Part shown: piece after piece, positions 24,556 to 31,687 of the stretch | Layout: each line of letters opens with the position of its first letter | How positions within the stretch are numbered: position 1 is the stretch's first letter | Assembly (NCBI GenBank): GCA_964470615.1 | Contig: CAYYDH010000002.1 | Coordinates: 1 to 36,341 of the forward strand | Source of the DNA: CAYYDH01 sp964470615 | GTDB taxonomy: Bacteria > Patescibacteriota > Minisyncoccia > Minisyncoccales > GWA2-38-27 | Direction of reading: 5' to 3' | Length of the DNA stretch: 36,341 nucleotides | Translations under genes and position numbers: made by a program | The notes under the pieces: model-generated | What the model saw: the letters and a program-made list of their open reading frames with translations, nothing else | What the model was told of the DNA's origin: nothing | The model's database searches: none

Positions 24556-26540
24556 ACTCTTTTAGTTTTTATATACCAATTCTCAATTCCGGTGAAGCGC
24601 CTTGAAGGATCAGCTATTTCCTTAGCATCTATTCCTTTTATCTCGTTTGAAACGGAATAGATGTAAGACGGGCTGTAAAGAAATACTGCCGGGGCGTCGC
24701 TAATCAAGATATCCTGCAATTCAGCTAGTTTTTCATTGCGGGTTTTTTCATCCGACGTTTTTCTTATCGTTTCCAACAGTTCGTCAACTTTTTGGTTTTC
24801 GTAACCTGCTAAATTAAGACCCGGGTCTTTTTTCTGCGAGGAGTGCCAGAAGGGAAGAGGATCAGGTATAGCGCCCAATATTTCTCCGAAAAGAAGGATA
24901 TCGTAATTTCTCGGCTTGATAAAATCTTGTTCAATCTGGGTGCCAGATAACTTTTTGATTTCAAGCCTTACCCCGACTGCTTCCCACTGCTTTTTTAATG
25001 CTTCAGCTGCTTTGATCAATTGCGGTTGGTCTACGGTAATAAGGGAAAAGCTGAGAAGAGATGTTTCTGGAGAAGACTTGAAACAGACTTGGCTCAGCTT
25101 TTTTCTGGTGTTTTCTCCTACTACGCCGTTGCCGTTTTTAAACCCAGATGGCTCCAGTATTTCTTCAGCATACTTTTCCTGAAACTTTATAACCGCTTCT
25201 TTGGTTTTAGGCCCGAAATAGTTAGTCACTTCGCCGTTAGGATAAATGTCTAGGAAGGTAGCTAGGCACTTCTGGAGTTCGCCTACTTCCACTCCTTGGG
25301 AATCCTGCTTTAGGTTGCTTTTGAACTGGAAGGCCGGATCCTTTTTGACAACCTTTTCTCTTACGCCGTCTTGGTCTTGATCTTGGAATCCAGCTTTATC
25401 CAAAATATCTTTTGCCTGGTCTATATTATACTCGTAAACCTTGGAAGGGGCGGGCAAGCCGTAAACCTCTGGCAAGACAGGAGAATCAACGATTAGGGAG
25501 TTTTCTTCGCCAAACTCCAAGACCGTTCCGGCAATTTCATTTTTATCCGTCGCGTAGTTTAAAGCAATTCTTATTTGCTTATCAGCTAAAATGTCTGATT
25601 TAGCTAGATTGAAAAACACAGCAAAGTATCGCGGGAAGCGCAGATAATAATTTTGCCAGTTGCTATTCTCGGTCGGGCTGTTGGTTGACCAGCCCATTAT
25701 CTTTCCGTTCTTTGCCGCTTTCTCTAGTTCTTTTTCGTCATTGAAAAAAAGGAACTTTATCTTGGTAATATTGGGGCTTTTGCCAGAATAGTCTGAGCTT
25801 GAAGAAAGAGTCACCGAGCTTATATAGTCCGGTTTCTTCTGTTCTATGTCAACCAATCGGTAGGGACCTGATCCGACCGGCCTTAAGTTATAAATGGACA
25901 GATGAAAGCTTTGGGACGGGATGTTTTCCCAAATATGCTTTGGCAGTATCTTAAGAGTGCAGTTTTCCAAAAAAGCGCTATACGGTTTCTTCAATTTTAA
26001 CCTGAGTTCCCAATCGCTTATCTTTTCAGCTTCTACACCTACCCAGCTGGCTTGCAAGGGGCTTTTAAATTCCGGATTCTGGATTGTTTTTATCGTAAAG
26101 ATAACGTCGTCGGAAGTGAGAGGATACTTGTCTTGCCAGAGCAGGTCTTTTTTGAGGGTAAATTTGTAGCTTCTTCCGTCCTCCTCTATCTCATATTTTT
26201 CAACCAAGTCCGGCACTACCCGCATTTTTTCATCGTATTTCATCAAGCCGGCGAATATAAGCTGAACTAGGTCGCGGTCAGCATCAGAATTAGCATAGAT
26301 TGGATTAATGAAGCCTGGCTGTCCGATCAGCCCCTCTACGTAAGTTCCTCCGCGGCTGGGAACGGGCTTGGTATTTTGAAGATAGAAGGTCGAACAGATA
26401 AAAATCAGCGAAGAGAGAAAAAGAACAAAGAATGCGCCGAAAACAATCTTTTCTTTCCGGCTCAAAACCTTGAAAAGTTGGACCCATTGCTTCTTGCTGG
26501 GCCATTTCTCTGCCTTAAAGAGAAAATTCTCGATTATCAT
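24546..26540 (-). CDS. Membrane-anchored peptide-type solute-binding protein with inserted peptidoglycan-binding domain
   Basis: 664 residues from ATG 26540 (MIIENFLF); a longer frame from 26612 was rejected because it overlaps secG. There is a cytoplasmic N tail, one membrane segment at about residues 32-53 and no lipobox. The rest is an SBP family 5 (DppA/OppA) fold: RGGTYVEGLIGQPGFINPIY, then LVEKYEIEEDGRSYKFTLKK, and a second lobe ending WYIKTKRVWK. Inserted at about residues 408-485 is a peptidoglycan-binding (PG_binding_1) module with GELQKCL, YFGPKTKEAVIKFQEKY and GVVGENTRKKL. Family proteins deliver peptides to an ABC permease, but none is encoded here. The insertion could hold the protein to the wall or bind wall fragments. 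Starts 5 bases after secG. Confidence 0.85.
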   Translation of the reverse strand: MIIENFLFKAEKWPSKKQWVQLFKVLSRKEKIVFGAFFVLFLSSLIFICSTFYLQNTKPVPSRGGTYVEGLIGQPGFINPIYANSDADRDLVQLIFAGLMKYDEKMRVVPDLVEKYEIEEDGRSYKFTLKKDLLWQDKYPLTSDDVIFTIKTIQNPEFKSPLQASWVGVEAEKISDWELRLKLKKPYSAFLENCTLKILPKHIWENIPSQSFHLSIYNLRPVGSGPYRLVDIEQKKPDYISSVTLSSSSDYSGKSPNITKIKFLFFNDEKELEKAAKNGKIMGWSTNSPTENSNWQNYYLRFPRYFAVFFNLAKSDILADKQIRIALNYATDKNEIAGTVLEFGEENSLIVDSPVLPEVYGLPAPSKVYEYNIDQAKDILDKAGFQDQDQDGVREKVVKKDPAFQFKSNLKQDSQGVEVGELQKCLATFLDIYPNGEVTNYFGPKTKEAVIKFQEKYAEEILEPSGFKNGNGVVGENTRKKLSQVCFKSSPETSLLSFSLITVDQPQLIKAAEALKKQWEAVGVRLEIKKLSGTQIEQDFIKPRNYDILLFGEILGAIPDPLPFWHSSQKKDPGLNLAGYENQKVDELLETIRKTSDEKTRNEKLAELQDILISDAPAVFLYSPSYIYSVSNEIKGIDAKEIADPSRRFTGIENWYIKTKRVWK

Positions 26541-26545
26541 TCTAT

Positions 26546-26767
26546 TTAAACAAGAGAAAGATTCATTACGGCCAGAATGACAAAGATGACGCCGAGAACG
26601 ATAGTAGCCCAAAATATGTATTTTTGGACGCCTCGGCGGGTAGAATAAAAGCTACCACCGTCACCTCCAAAAGCGCCGCCTAAAGCAGTGCCTCTTTGCT
26701 GAAAGAGAATAAGCGCCACAATAGATATAGCAATCACTATTTGAGCAATTGGTAAAATTGTTTCCAT
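26546..26767 (-). CDS. secG: Preprotein translocase subunit SecG
   Basis: 73-residue accessory subunit of SecYEG. Two membrane segments (about residues 4-22 and 49-71) flank a glycine-rich loop with QQRGTALGGAFGG, diagnostic of SecG. The topology and length fit. It lies 25 bases after the holin-4-like gene and 5 bases before the peptide-binding protein, an exported substrate. Confidence 0.93.
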   Translation of the reverse strand: METILPIAQIVIAISIVALILFQQRGTALGGAFGGDGGSFYSTRRGVQKYIFWATIVLGVIFVILAVMNLSLV

Positions 26768-26792
26768 AAAAAGAAGTTATTTTAAGAGTTTT

Positions 26793-27158
26793 TTAATCCT
26801 TTTTTCGGTAAGATTCAACTAGTCCGAAGAGAAAGCTTAAGGCCCAAATTATGAGGGTTGTCCAGAAAAGTGCGATTAGGCCGTGGATTTCAAAGTCGCT
26901 AGGGAAGAAAATATCAGCTACTACCCAGACCAACACCATATTCACCACCAAGCTGAATAATCCGAGCGTCAGTATTTTCAAAGGGAAGGCAATGGTACTG
27001 AGAAGGGGCTTTATCAGAAAGTTTACTACTCCCAGGACCACTCCGATTATGACCAGAGTCTTAATAGTCCCATGGAATTCCACGTTTGGAACGTATCTTT
27101 GAGCTAAATACAAGCCTAAAATCCCGGAAATAATATGGAAGAGTAACTTTCCTAACAT
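26793..27158 (-). CDS. Four-TM YvlD/phage holin 4-like membrane protein
   Basis: 121 residues from ATG 27158. A GTG at 27212 overlaps the uvrC stop, but the added 18 residues would span a good promoter, and family members begin near the first membrane helix as here. Four hydrophobic segments are visible: LLFHIISGILGLYLA, VIIGVVLGVVNFLIKPLL, LTLGLFSLVVNMVLVWVVADIFF and a last one ending ALSFLFGL. The NFLIKPLL and LTLGLF motifs are typical of the Phage_holin_4_2 family (YvlD). Despite the family name these are ordinary chromosomal membrane proteins of unknown role, so no lysis function is implied. Confidence 0.8.
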   Translation of the reverse strand: MLGKLLFHIISGILGLYLAQRYVPNVEFHGTIKTLVIIGVVLGVVNFLIKPLLSTIAFPLKILTLGLFSLVVNMVLVWVVADIFFPSDFEIHGLIALFWTTLIIWALSFLFGLVESYRKKD

Positions 27159-27165
27159 TATAGCA

Positions 27166-27194
27166 ATGATAGCAGGCTTTTGGGTCGAGGTCAA
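27166..27194 (-). promoter_or_regulatory. Promoter of holin-4-like/secG unit, leaderless
   Basis: On the minus strand TTGACC (27189-27194), 17-base spacer, TATCAT (27166-27171) preceded by TGC. Seven bases separate the -10 from the ATG at 27158, so the mRNA should begin on or next to the start codon. A second TGCTATAAT overlaps the ATG itself. Confidence 0.65.
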
Positions 27195-27208
27195 TACCCC
27201 GATCAAAA

Positions 27209-28435
27209 TCACGACAATAAGTTTTTTCTCCTGATTCTATGATGGTAGGCAACAGCAAAACGATGGGATTCATCCCGGATTTGGAGAATTATGTTGGAAA
27301 CTTCTCGAGGCAGGGTTTTAAGAAATATTGGTTTCTTTTCCCCTTCGATAAATAACTCGTTATTTCTTTTGGCTAAGCCCACAACTTTAAATCCTGCATT
27401 TTGTTTCCTCGCTTTTATGGCAGCGTTAAGCTGTGCCTTCCCTCCGTCAATCAGCATTAGCTCAGGGATAGGCCATTCTGAATGCCTTAACCTTCTGCTT
27501 ATAACCTCTCTTATCATAGCTGTGTCATTGGGTTTTCCAGCTATTTTTATCTTAAACTTCCTGTACAGGCTTTTATTCGGCAGGCCGTTGATAAAAACAA
27601 CCATTGAGCCGGTTGCTTCCTGGCCTTGGATATTAGAAATATCGTATCCTTCGATTCGGGAGATGTTTTGTTTTATCCCGACTGCTTTTTTAAAAAGCGC
27701 CTGGGTTTTTTGCCAATTAGTTATTGGCTCAAGAACCCTTGCATTTTCCATTATCCTTTCAAAGGTTCTAATTTGGTCTCTTAATCGGGCTGCTTTTTCA
27801 AAGTCCTGGCTCTTGGAAGCTGACTTCATTTCTTTTCTTAGCTTTTCTAAGACAGAACTCTTTTTTCCCCTTAAGACTTCAGTTAGGTTTTTTAAGCTTT
27901 TCTTGTACTGTTTTAAATCAGGGTCAGGTCCTGGGCAAAGCCCTAAATGGCACCAAAGGCATTGGTTTTTAGGATGCTTTTTTGAAGAGTAATAGGGAAA
28001 GGCCTTGCGGAGAAGGCGGAGTGCTTTCTTAAGCGCTGTTCCGTCTACAAAGGGGCCGGTGAGATTCAGAGTTCTTTTTGGCTGATGGGTTATTGAAACA
28101 AAAGGAGGCTTTTCTTTACTGATTACAACGTAAAAGTAGTTCTTGTCGTCCCGCCACATTATATTGTATCTAGGCCGGTGCTTCTTTATCAAGCTTGCCT
28201 CCAGCAGCAAGGCTCCTATTTCTGAGCCGGTTTCTAGGAATCCTATTTTCTTAACCTTGTCTAAAAACAAGTTATCCCGGTAGTTGGGTTGTTGAAAGTG
28301 GTTTTTTATTCTTTCTTTTAGGTCTGTTGCTTTGCCGATATAAAGGATTTCCTTGTTGTTTTTGAAGATATAAACGCCTGGCGTCCGCGGCAGCTTTTCT
28401 GTATTGCTTTTTGAGAAGAAAATAAAACCTTCCAT
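27209..28435 (-). CDS. uvrC: Excinuclease ABC subunit C, short form lacking HhH
   Basis: Dual-incision nuclease of nucleotide excision repair; 408 residues against about 600 normally. Present are the GIY-YIG domain (GVY at 20-22, YIG at 32-34), the UVR motif (about 199-230) and the RNase H-like nuclease with catalytic D265, D304, D330 and H391. The C-terminal tandem helix-hairpin-helix DNA-binding domain is absent; the protein ends YHHRIRRKNLLS. Only part of the Fe-S cysteine set remains: C159 and C167, plus C162 at an unusual place. No downstream remnant of the missing domain was found, so this is not a frameshift. Divergent from uvrA, with its own promoter close to the ATG. Confidence 0.93.
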   Translation of the reverse strand: MEGFIFFSKSNTEKLPRTPGVYIFKNNKEILYIGKATDLKERIKNHFQQPNYRDNLFLDKVKKIGFLETGSEIGALLLEASLIKKHRPRYNIMWRDDKNYFYVVISKEKPPFVSITHQPKRTLNLTGPFVDGTALKKALRLLRKAFPYYSSKKHPKNQCLWCHLGLCPGPDPDLKQYKKSLKNLTEVLRGKKSSVLEKLRKEMKSASKSQDFEKAARLRDQIRTFERIMENARVLEPITNWQKTQALFKKAVGIKQNISRIEGYDISNIQGQEATGSMVVFINGLPNKSLYRKFKIKIAGKPNDTAMIREVISRRLRHSEWPIPELMLIDGGKAQLNAAIKARKQNAGFKVVGLAKRNNELFIEGEKKPIFLKTLPREVSNIILQIRDESHRFAVAYHHRIRRKNLLS

Positions 28436-28444
28436 GGCTGCTTA

Positions 28445-28473
28445 ATCTTAGAACAGAAAGGGCTGCGTTTCAA
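28445..28473 (-). promoter_or_regulatory. Promoter of uvrC, near-leaderless
   Basis: On the minus strand TTGAAA (28468-28473), 17-base spacer, TAAGAT (28445-28450). Nine bases separate the -10 from the ATG, predicting a leader of 2-4 bases. Confidence 0.65.
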
Positions 28474-28483
28474 CCTGCTACTC

Positions 28484-28512
28484 TTGCAATTTCCTCTTAA
28501 AATCGCTATAAT
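28484..28512 (+). promoter_or_regulatory. Promoter of uvrA
   Basis: TTGCAA (28484-28489), 17-base spacer, perfect TATAAT (28507-28512); leader of about 19 bases. Back to back with the uvrC promoter, with 10 bases between the two -35 boxes. No LexA-type palindrome (CGAAC-N4-GTTCG or CTGT-N8-ACAG) was seen between them. Confidence 0.8.
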
Positions 28513-28537
28513 GGATTACCAATTTTAATCTCCAATT

Positions 28538-31330
28538 ATGGAAACTGATGTAATAAAAATACGTGGAGCAAGGGTTCACAATCTGAAAAATATCGATGTT
28601 GATATTCCCCGCAACAAACTCGTTGTTATTATCGGCATTTCCGGCTCCGGCAAATCTTCCCTTGCTTTTGACACCTTGTACGCTGAAGGCCAAAGACGCT
28701 ATGTAGAAAGCCTGTCAGCCTATGCTAGGCAGTTTTTGGGAATAATGGATAAACCTGACGTAGATAGGATTGAAGGAATCAGCCCGGCGATTTCCATTGA
28801 CCAAAGAAAATCCTCTCATAACCCTCGTTCAACTGTGGGTACGATTACAGAGATATATGACTATCTCCGGCTTTTGTTCGCCAGGATCGGTAAGCCTCAT
28901 TGTCCCAAGTGTGGACGGGTGATTGCCCATCAAACCGTTGGCCAAATAGTAAACCAGGTTTTGGCTCTGCCTAAAGGTTCGGAAATTACTATTTTAGGAC
29001 CCGTTATTCGTTCCAAGAAAGGCGAGCATAAAGGAACCTTGGAAGAAATACAAAGAGGCGGGTTTGTAAGAGCAAGGATAGACGGGATTATTTATCGGTT
29101 AGAAGAGGCAGTAGAAAAAGAGCTTGATAGAAACAAAAAGCATGATATTGAGGTAGTAGTAGACAGGCTGGTTTTGGACAAAGGATTGGAGCGAGCTCGG
29201 TTGGCCGATTCCATTGAAACTGGCCTGAAGCTTGGCAAAGGAATAGTTTTTGTCTCTCGAGCTGGCAAAAAGCCAGAAGATTTCACTTTCAGCGAAAGAT
29301 TCGCCTGCGAGCATTGCTCGATATCCGTGCCTGAACTGGAACCGCGTTTGTTCTCTTTTAACAGCCCCTACGGTGCCTGCCCCGAATGTACTGGTTTGGG
29401 CGAAAAGCTTGAGGTTGATCCAAAACTGGTTATGCCAAACCCCAATCTGACCCTGGCTGAAGGCGCAGTGATCCCCTGGATGCGGGCTTCTCACAAAGTT
29501 GGCAGACAAGGATATTATTGGTGGAAGCTTTCAGAGCTTGCTCAGAAGAATAACTTTTCTTTGGACGAACCGGTGAAAAACCTTTCTTCTAAAATTATCA
29601 ACCTTATTCTTAACGGCGACGGAAAGAGCTTTGAAGGCGTTATTCCTAATCTGGAAAGAAGATACCACGAAACCGATTCTGACTGGACTCGTCAAGAGAT
29701 TGAACAGTATATGGTAGTAAAAAAATGCCCCGAGTGCTTGGGTAAGAAGCTGAAACCCGAAGTTTTGGCAGTAACGGTTTTTGATAAATCAATCAGCGAT
29801 GTAGCAGAAATGCCCATCAATCAGCTAAAAGAGTTCTTTTCTAAGAGGCGCCAGGTTAAAAAATCTGAAGAAGAAATAATTCAGCCGATCGTAAAGGAAA
29901 TAATAAACAGAATTCAGTTCTTAATTGATGTTGGATTGGACTACTTGACCTTAGACCGGAGGGCGATGACTTTGGCCGGCGGAGAAGAGCAGAGAATACG
30001 TTTGGCAACTCAAATCGGTTCAAAACTTACCGGCGTTCTATATATCTTAGACGAGCCATCAATCGGGCTTCATCCTCGGGACCAGCATCGACTTATCGGA
30101 ACCTTAAAAAAACTAAGAGATTTTGGTAATACCGTGGTAGTGGTTGAGCACGATCCGCAGACAATCCGAGCAGCTGATTGGATTGTGGAAATCGGTCCGG
30201 GCGCAGGGAAGCACGGCGGCAAGGTTATTTTTGAAGGAACGCCAAAGCAAATCTTGAAGAGCCGCACTTTAACTGGAGATTATCTTTCTGGCAGGAAGCA
30301 AGTCGTGGTTCTCGGTTTTGGGGACAACAAGGCCAATGATCAAAAATTCCTGATTGTTAAGGGTGCCCAAGAACATAATCTTAAAAATATTGATGCAAAA
30401 ATACCTTTGGGCAAATTCGTCTGCGTTACCGGAGTTTCTGGTTCCGGGAAAAGTTCGCTAGTAAACGATGTTTTAGCTAAAGCTTTGCTGAAGAAATTTT
30501 ATCGCGCCAAAGACGAGCCTGGGAAATTTAAAGAGTTGTTGGGTGCAGAACATTTGAATAAAGTTGTGCTGGTTGATCAGTCGCCCATTGGTCGGACCCC
30601 GCGCTCCAATCCGGCTACCTATACTGGCGCTTTTGCCTACATCCGTCTGCTTTTTGCCAAGACAAGAGAAGCTAGAATTAGAGGATACACCCAGGGCCGC
30701 TTCAGCTTTAACGTCAAGGGGGGGCGTTGCGAGGCTTGCGAAGGCCAAGGTCAAATTAAAGTAGAAATGTATTTTCTGCCTGATATTTACGTTGAATGCC
30801 AAGAGTGTAAAGGCAAGAGGTATAACAAAGAAGCATTGGAAATTCAGTATAAAGGAAAGAACATTGCCGATATTTTAGAGATGACTATTGAGGAGGCGAT
30901 GGAGTTTTTCAAAAACATTCCAGGCCTTTATCAGAAAATGAAGACGCTTCATGAGGTCGGGCTATCATATATTCAATTAGGCCAGCCAGCTCCTTCTTTG
31001 TCAGGAGGAGAGGCGCAGAGAATAAAGCTGGCAGCCGAGCTTTCCCGCAAAGCAACCGGTCGCACCTTGTATATCCTAGACGAGCCGACCACTGGGCTTC
31101 ATTTTGAGGATATAAAGAAATTGGTTCAGGTTCTTAGGGGTTTAGTAGAAAAAGGGAACAGTGTTTTAGTTATCGAACACAATTTGGATTTGGTTAAAAA
31201 CGCAGATTGGATTTTAGACTTAGGGCCAGAAGGAGGGGACGACGGAGGCAGTGTTATTGCCGAGGGAACACCGGTTGAGATTGTGAAAAATAAAAAGAGC
31301 CATACGGGTAAGTTTTTGAAGGCCTCTTGA
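28538..31330 (+). CDS. uvrA: Excinuclease ABC subunit A
   Basis: Damage-recognition ATPase of nucleotide excision repair, 930 residues, full length. Two ABC modules: Walker A GISGSGKSS at residues 33-41 and GVSGSGKSS in the second half; Walker B/D-loop motifs ILDEPSIGLH and ILDEPTTGLH. Zinc-finger cysteines are present (CEHC...CPEC and CEAC...CQEC). The second signature is the standard LSGGEAQRIKLA, while the first reads LAGGEEQRIRLA, with the signature serine replaced by alanine. Divergently transcribed from uvrC. The stop codon overlaps a TTGACA near groES, and no terminator separates them. Confidence 0.97.
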   Translation: METDVIKIRGARVHNLKNIDVDIPRNKLVVIIGISGSGKSSLAFDTLYAEGQRRYVESLSAYARQFLGIMDKPDVDRIEGISPAISIDQRKSSHNPRSTVGTITEIYDYLRLLFARIGKPHCPKCGRVIAHQTVGQIVNQVLALPKGSEITILGPVIRSKKGEHKGTLEEIQRGGFVRARIDGIIYRLEEAVEKELDRNKKHDIEVVVDRLVLDKGLERARLADSIETGLKLGKGIVFVSRAGKKPEDFTFSERFACEHCSISVPELEPRLFSFNSPYGACPECTGLGEKLEVDPKLVMPNPNLTLAEGAVIPWMRASHKVGRQGYYWWKLSELAQKNNFSLDEPVKNLSSKIINLILNGDGKSFEGVIPNLERRYHETDSDWTRQEIEQYMVVKKCPECLGKKLKPEVLAVTVFDKSISDVAEMPINQLKEFFSKRRQVKKSEEEIIQPIVKEIINRIQFLIDVGLDYLTLDRRAMTLAGGEEQRIRLATQIGSKLTGVLYILDEPSIGLHPRDQHRLIGTLKKLRDFGNTVVVVEHDPQTIRAADWIVEIGPGAGKHGGKVIFEGTPKQILKSRTLTGDYLSGRKQVVVLGFGDNKANDQKFLIVKGAQEHNLKNIDAKIPLGKFVCVTGVSGSGKSSLVNDVLAKALLKKFYRAKDEPGKFKELLGAEHLNKVVLVDQSPIGRTPRSNPATYTGAFAYIRLLFAKTREARIRGYTQGRFSFNVKGGRCEACEGQGQIKVEMYFLPDIYVECQECKGKRYNKEALEIQYKGKNIADILEMTIEEAMEFFKNIPGLYQKMKTLHEVGLSYIQLGQPAPSLSGGEAQRIKLAAELSRKATGRTLYILDEPTTGLHFEDIKKLVQVLRGLVEKGNSVLVIEHNLDLVKNADWILDLGPEGGDDGGSVIAEGTPVEIVKNKKSHTGKFLKAS

Positions 31331-31334
31331 CAAA

Positions 31335-31365
31335 TTCAAATATTTTACCAAAATAGTAATATTAT
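31335..31365 (+). promoter_or_regulatory. Weak candidate promoter of groESL
   Basis: TTCAAA (31335-31340), 19-base spacer, TATTAT (31360-31365), which overlaps the CIRCE left arm. A TTGACA at 31327-31332 has no -10 at proper spacing. The exact promoter is uncertain. Confidence 0.35.
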
Positions 31366-31388
31366 CACTTAAAAAACGCTAGTGCTAA
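31362..31388 (+). promoter_or_regulatory. CIRCE operator (HrcA site) of groESL
   Basis: TTATCACTT, exactly 9 bases, TAGTGCTAA. Compared with consensus TTAGCACTC-N9-GAGTGCTAA, the arms match 7/9 and 8/9. It lies 4 bases before the groES ATG, covering the probable start site, the classical position for HrcA repression relieved by heat shock. Confidence 0.85.
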
Positions 31389-31392
31389 ATAT

Positions 31393-31683
31393 ATGAAGAT
31401 AAAACCACTTTCAGACCATATCTTAATCGAAACGATAAAAGAGGAAGAGAAAACCAAGAGCGGAATTTTGCTTCCTCAAACAGCTGAAAAAGAGAAACCG
31501 GAACAAGGCCGGGTTGTTGCTGTCGGTCCCGGGAAAAAGGATAAAAAAGGAGGCCGCGTCGCGATTGATGTTAAAGTCGGCGACAAGGTTTTGTTTACTA
31601 AATACGGCCCGAGCGAAGTTAAAATTGAAGGCCAAGAATATTTAATAGCTAAAGAAGAAGATATTTTAGCTATTATTGAGTAA
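31393..31683 (+). CDS. groES: Co-chaperonin GroES
   Basis: Ring-shaped lid of the GroEL chamber, 96 residues, normal length. Typical opening (KIKPLSDHILIE), mobile loop region EEEKTKSGILLPQTAEKEKP, roof region and closing ILAIIE. No Shine-Dalgarno precedes the ATG; the CIRCE right arm ends just upstream. First gene of a two-gene heat-shock operon. Confidence 0.97.
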   Translation: MKIKPLSDHILIETIKEEEKTKSGILLPQTAEKEKPEQGRVVAVGPGKKDKKGGRVAIDVKVGDKVLFTKYGPSEVKIEGQEYLIAKEEDILAIIE

Positions 31684-31687
31684 ATAT

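Noticed and set aside
26541..26612. Longer start for the peptide-binding protein at 26612
   Set aside because: It would overlap secG by 67 bases and adds a non-homologous Arg/His/Ser-rich segment; ATG 26540 is 5 bases after the secG stop.
26793..27158. A true phage holin or lysis gene
   Set aside because: The family name is historical; chromosomal YvlD-type proteins are widespread and no endolysin is nearby.
27159..27212. GTG start at 27212 for the holin-4-like protein
   Set aside because: The 18 extra residues lie over a TTGACC-17-TATCAT promoter, and family members start near the first membrane helix.
27291..27992. 233-codon antisense open frame inside uvrC
   Set aside because: Hydrophobic-looking shadow of the uvrC reading frame; the uvrC motifs show which strand codes.
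18578..31330. UGA recoded as glycine (SR1/Gracilibacteria code)
   Set aside because: UGA terminates recA, the phosphomannomutase gene, uvrC and uvrA at the expected lengths, and no in-frame UGA occurs inside conserved genes.
31676..31687. TTG start at 31676 for groEL
   Set aside because: It overlaps groES and adds only four residues ahead of the typical MSKQI opening.
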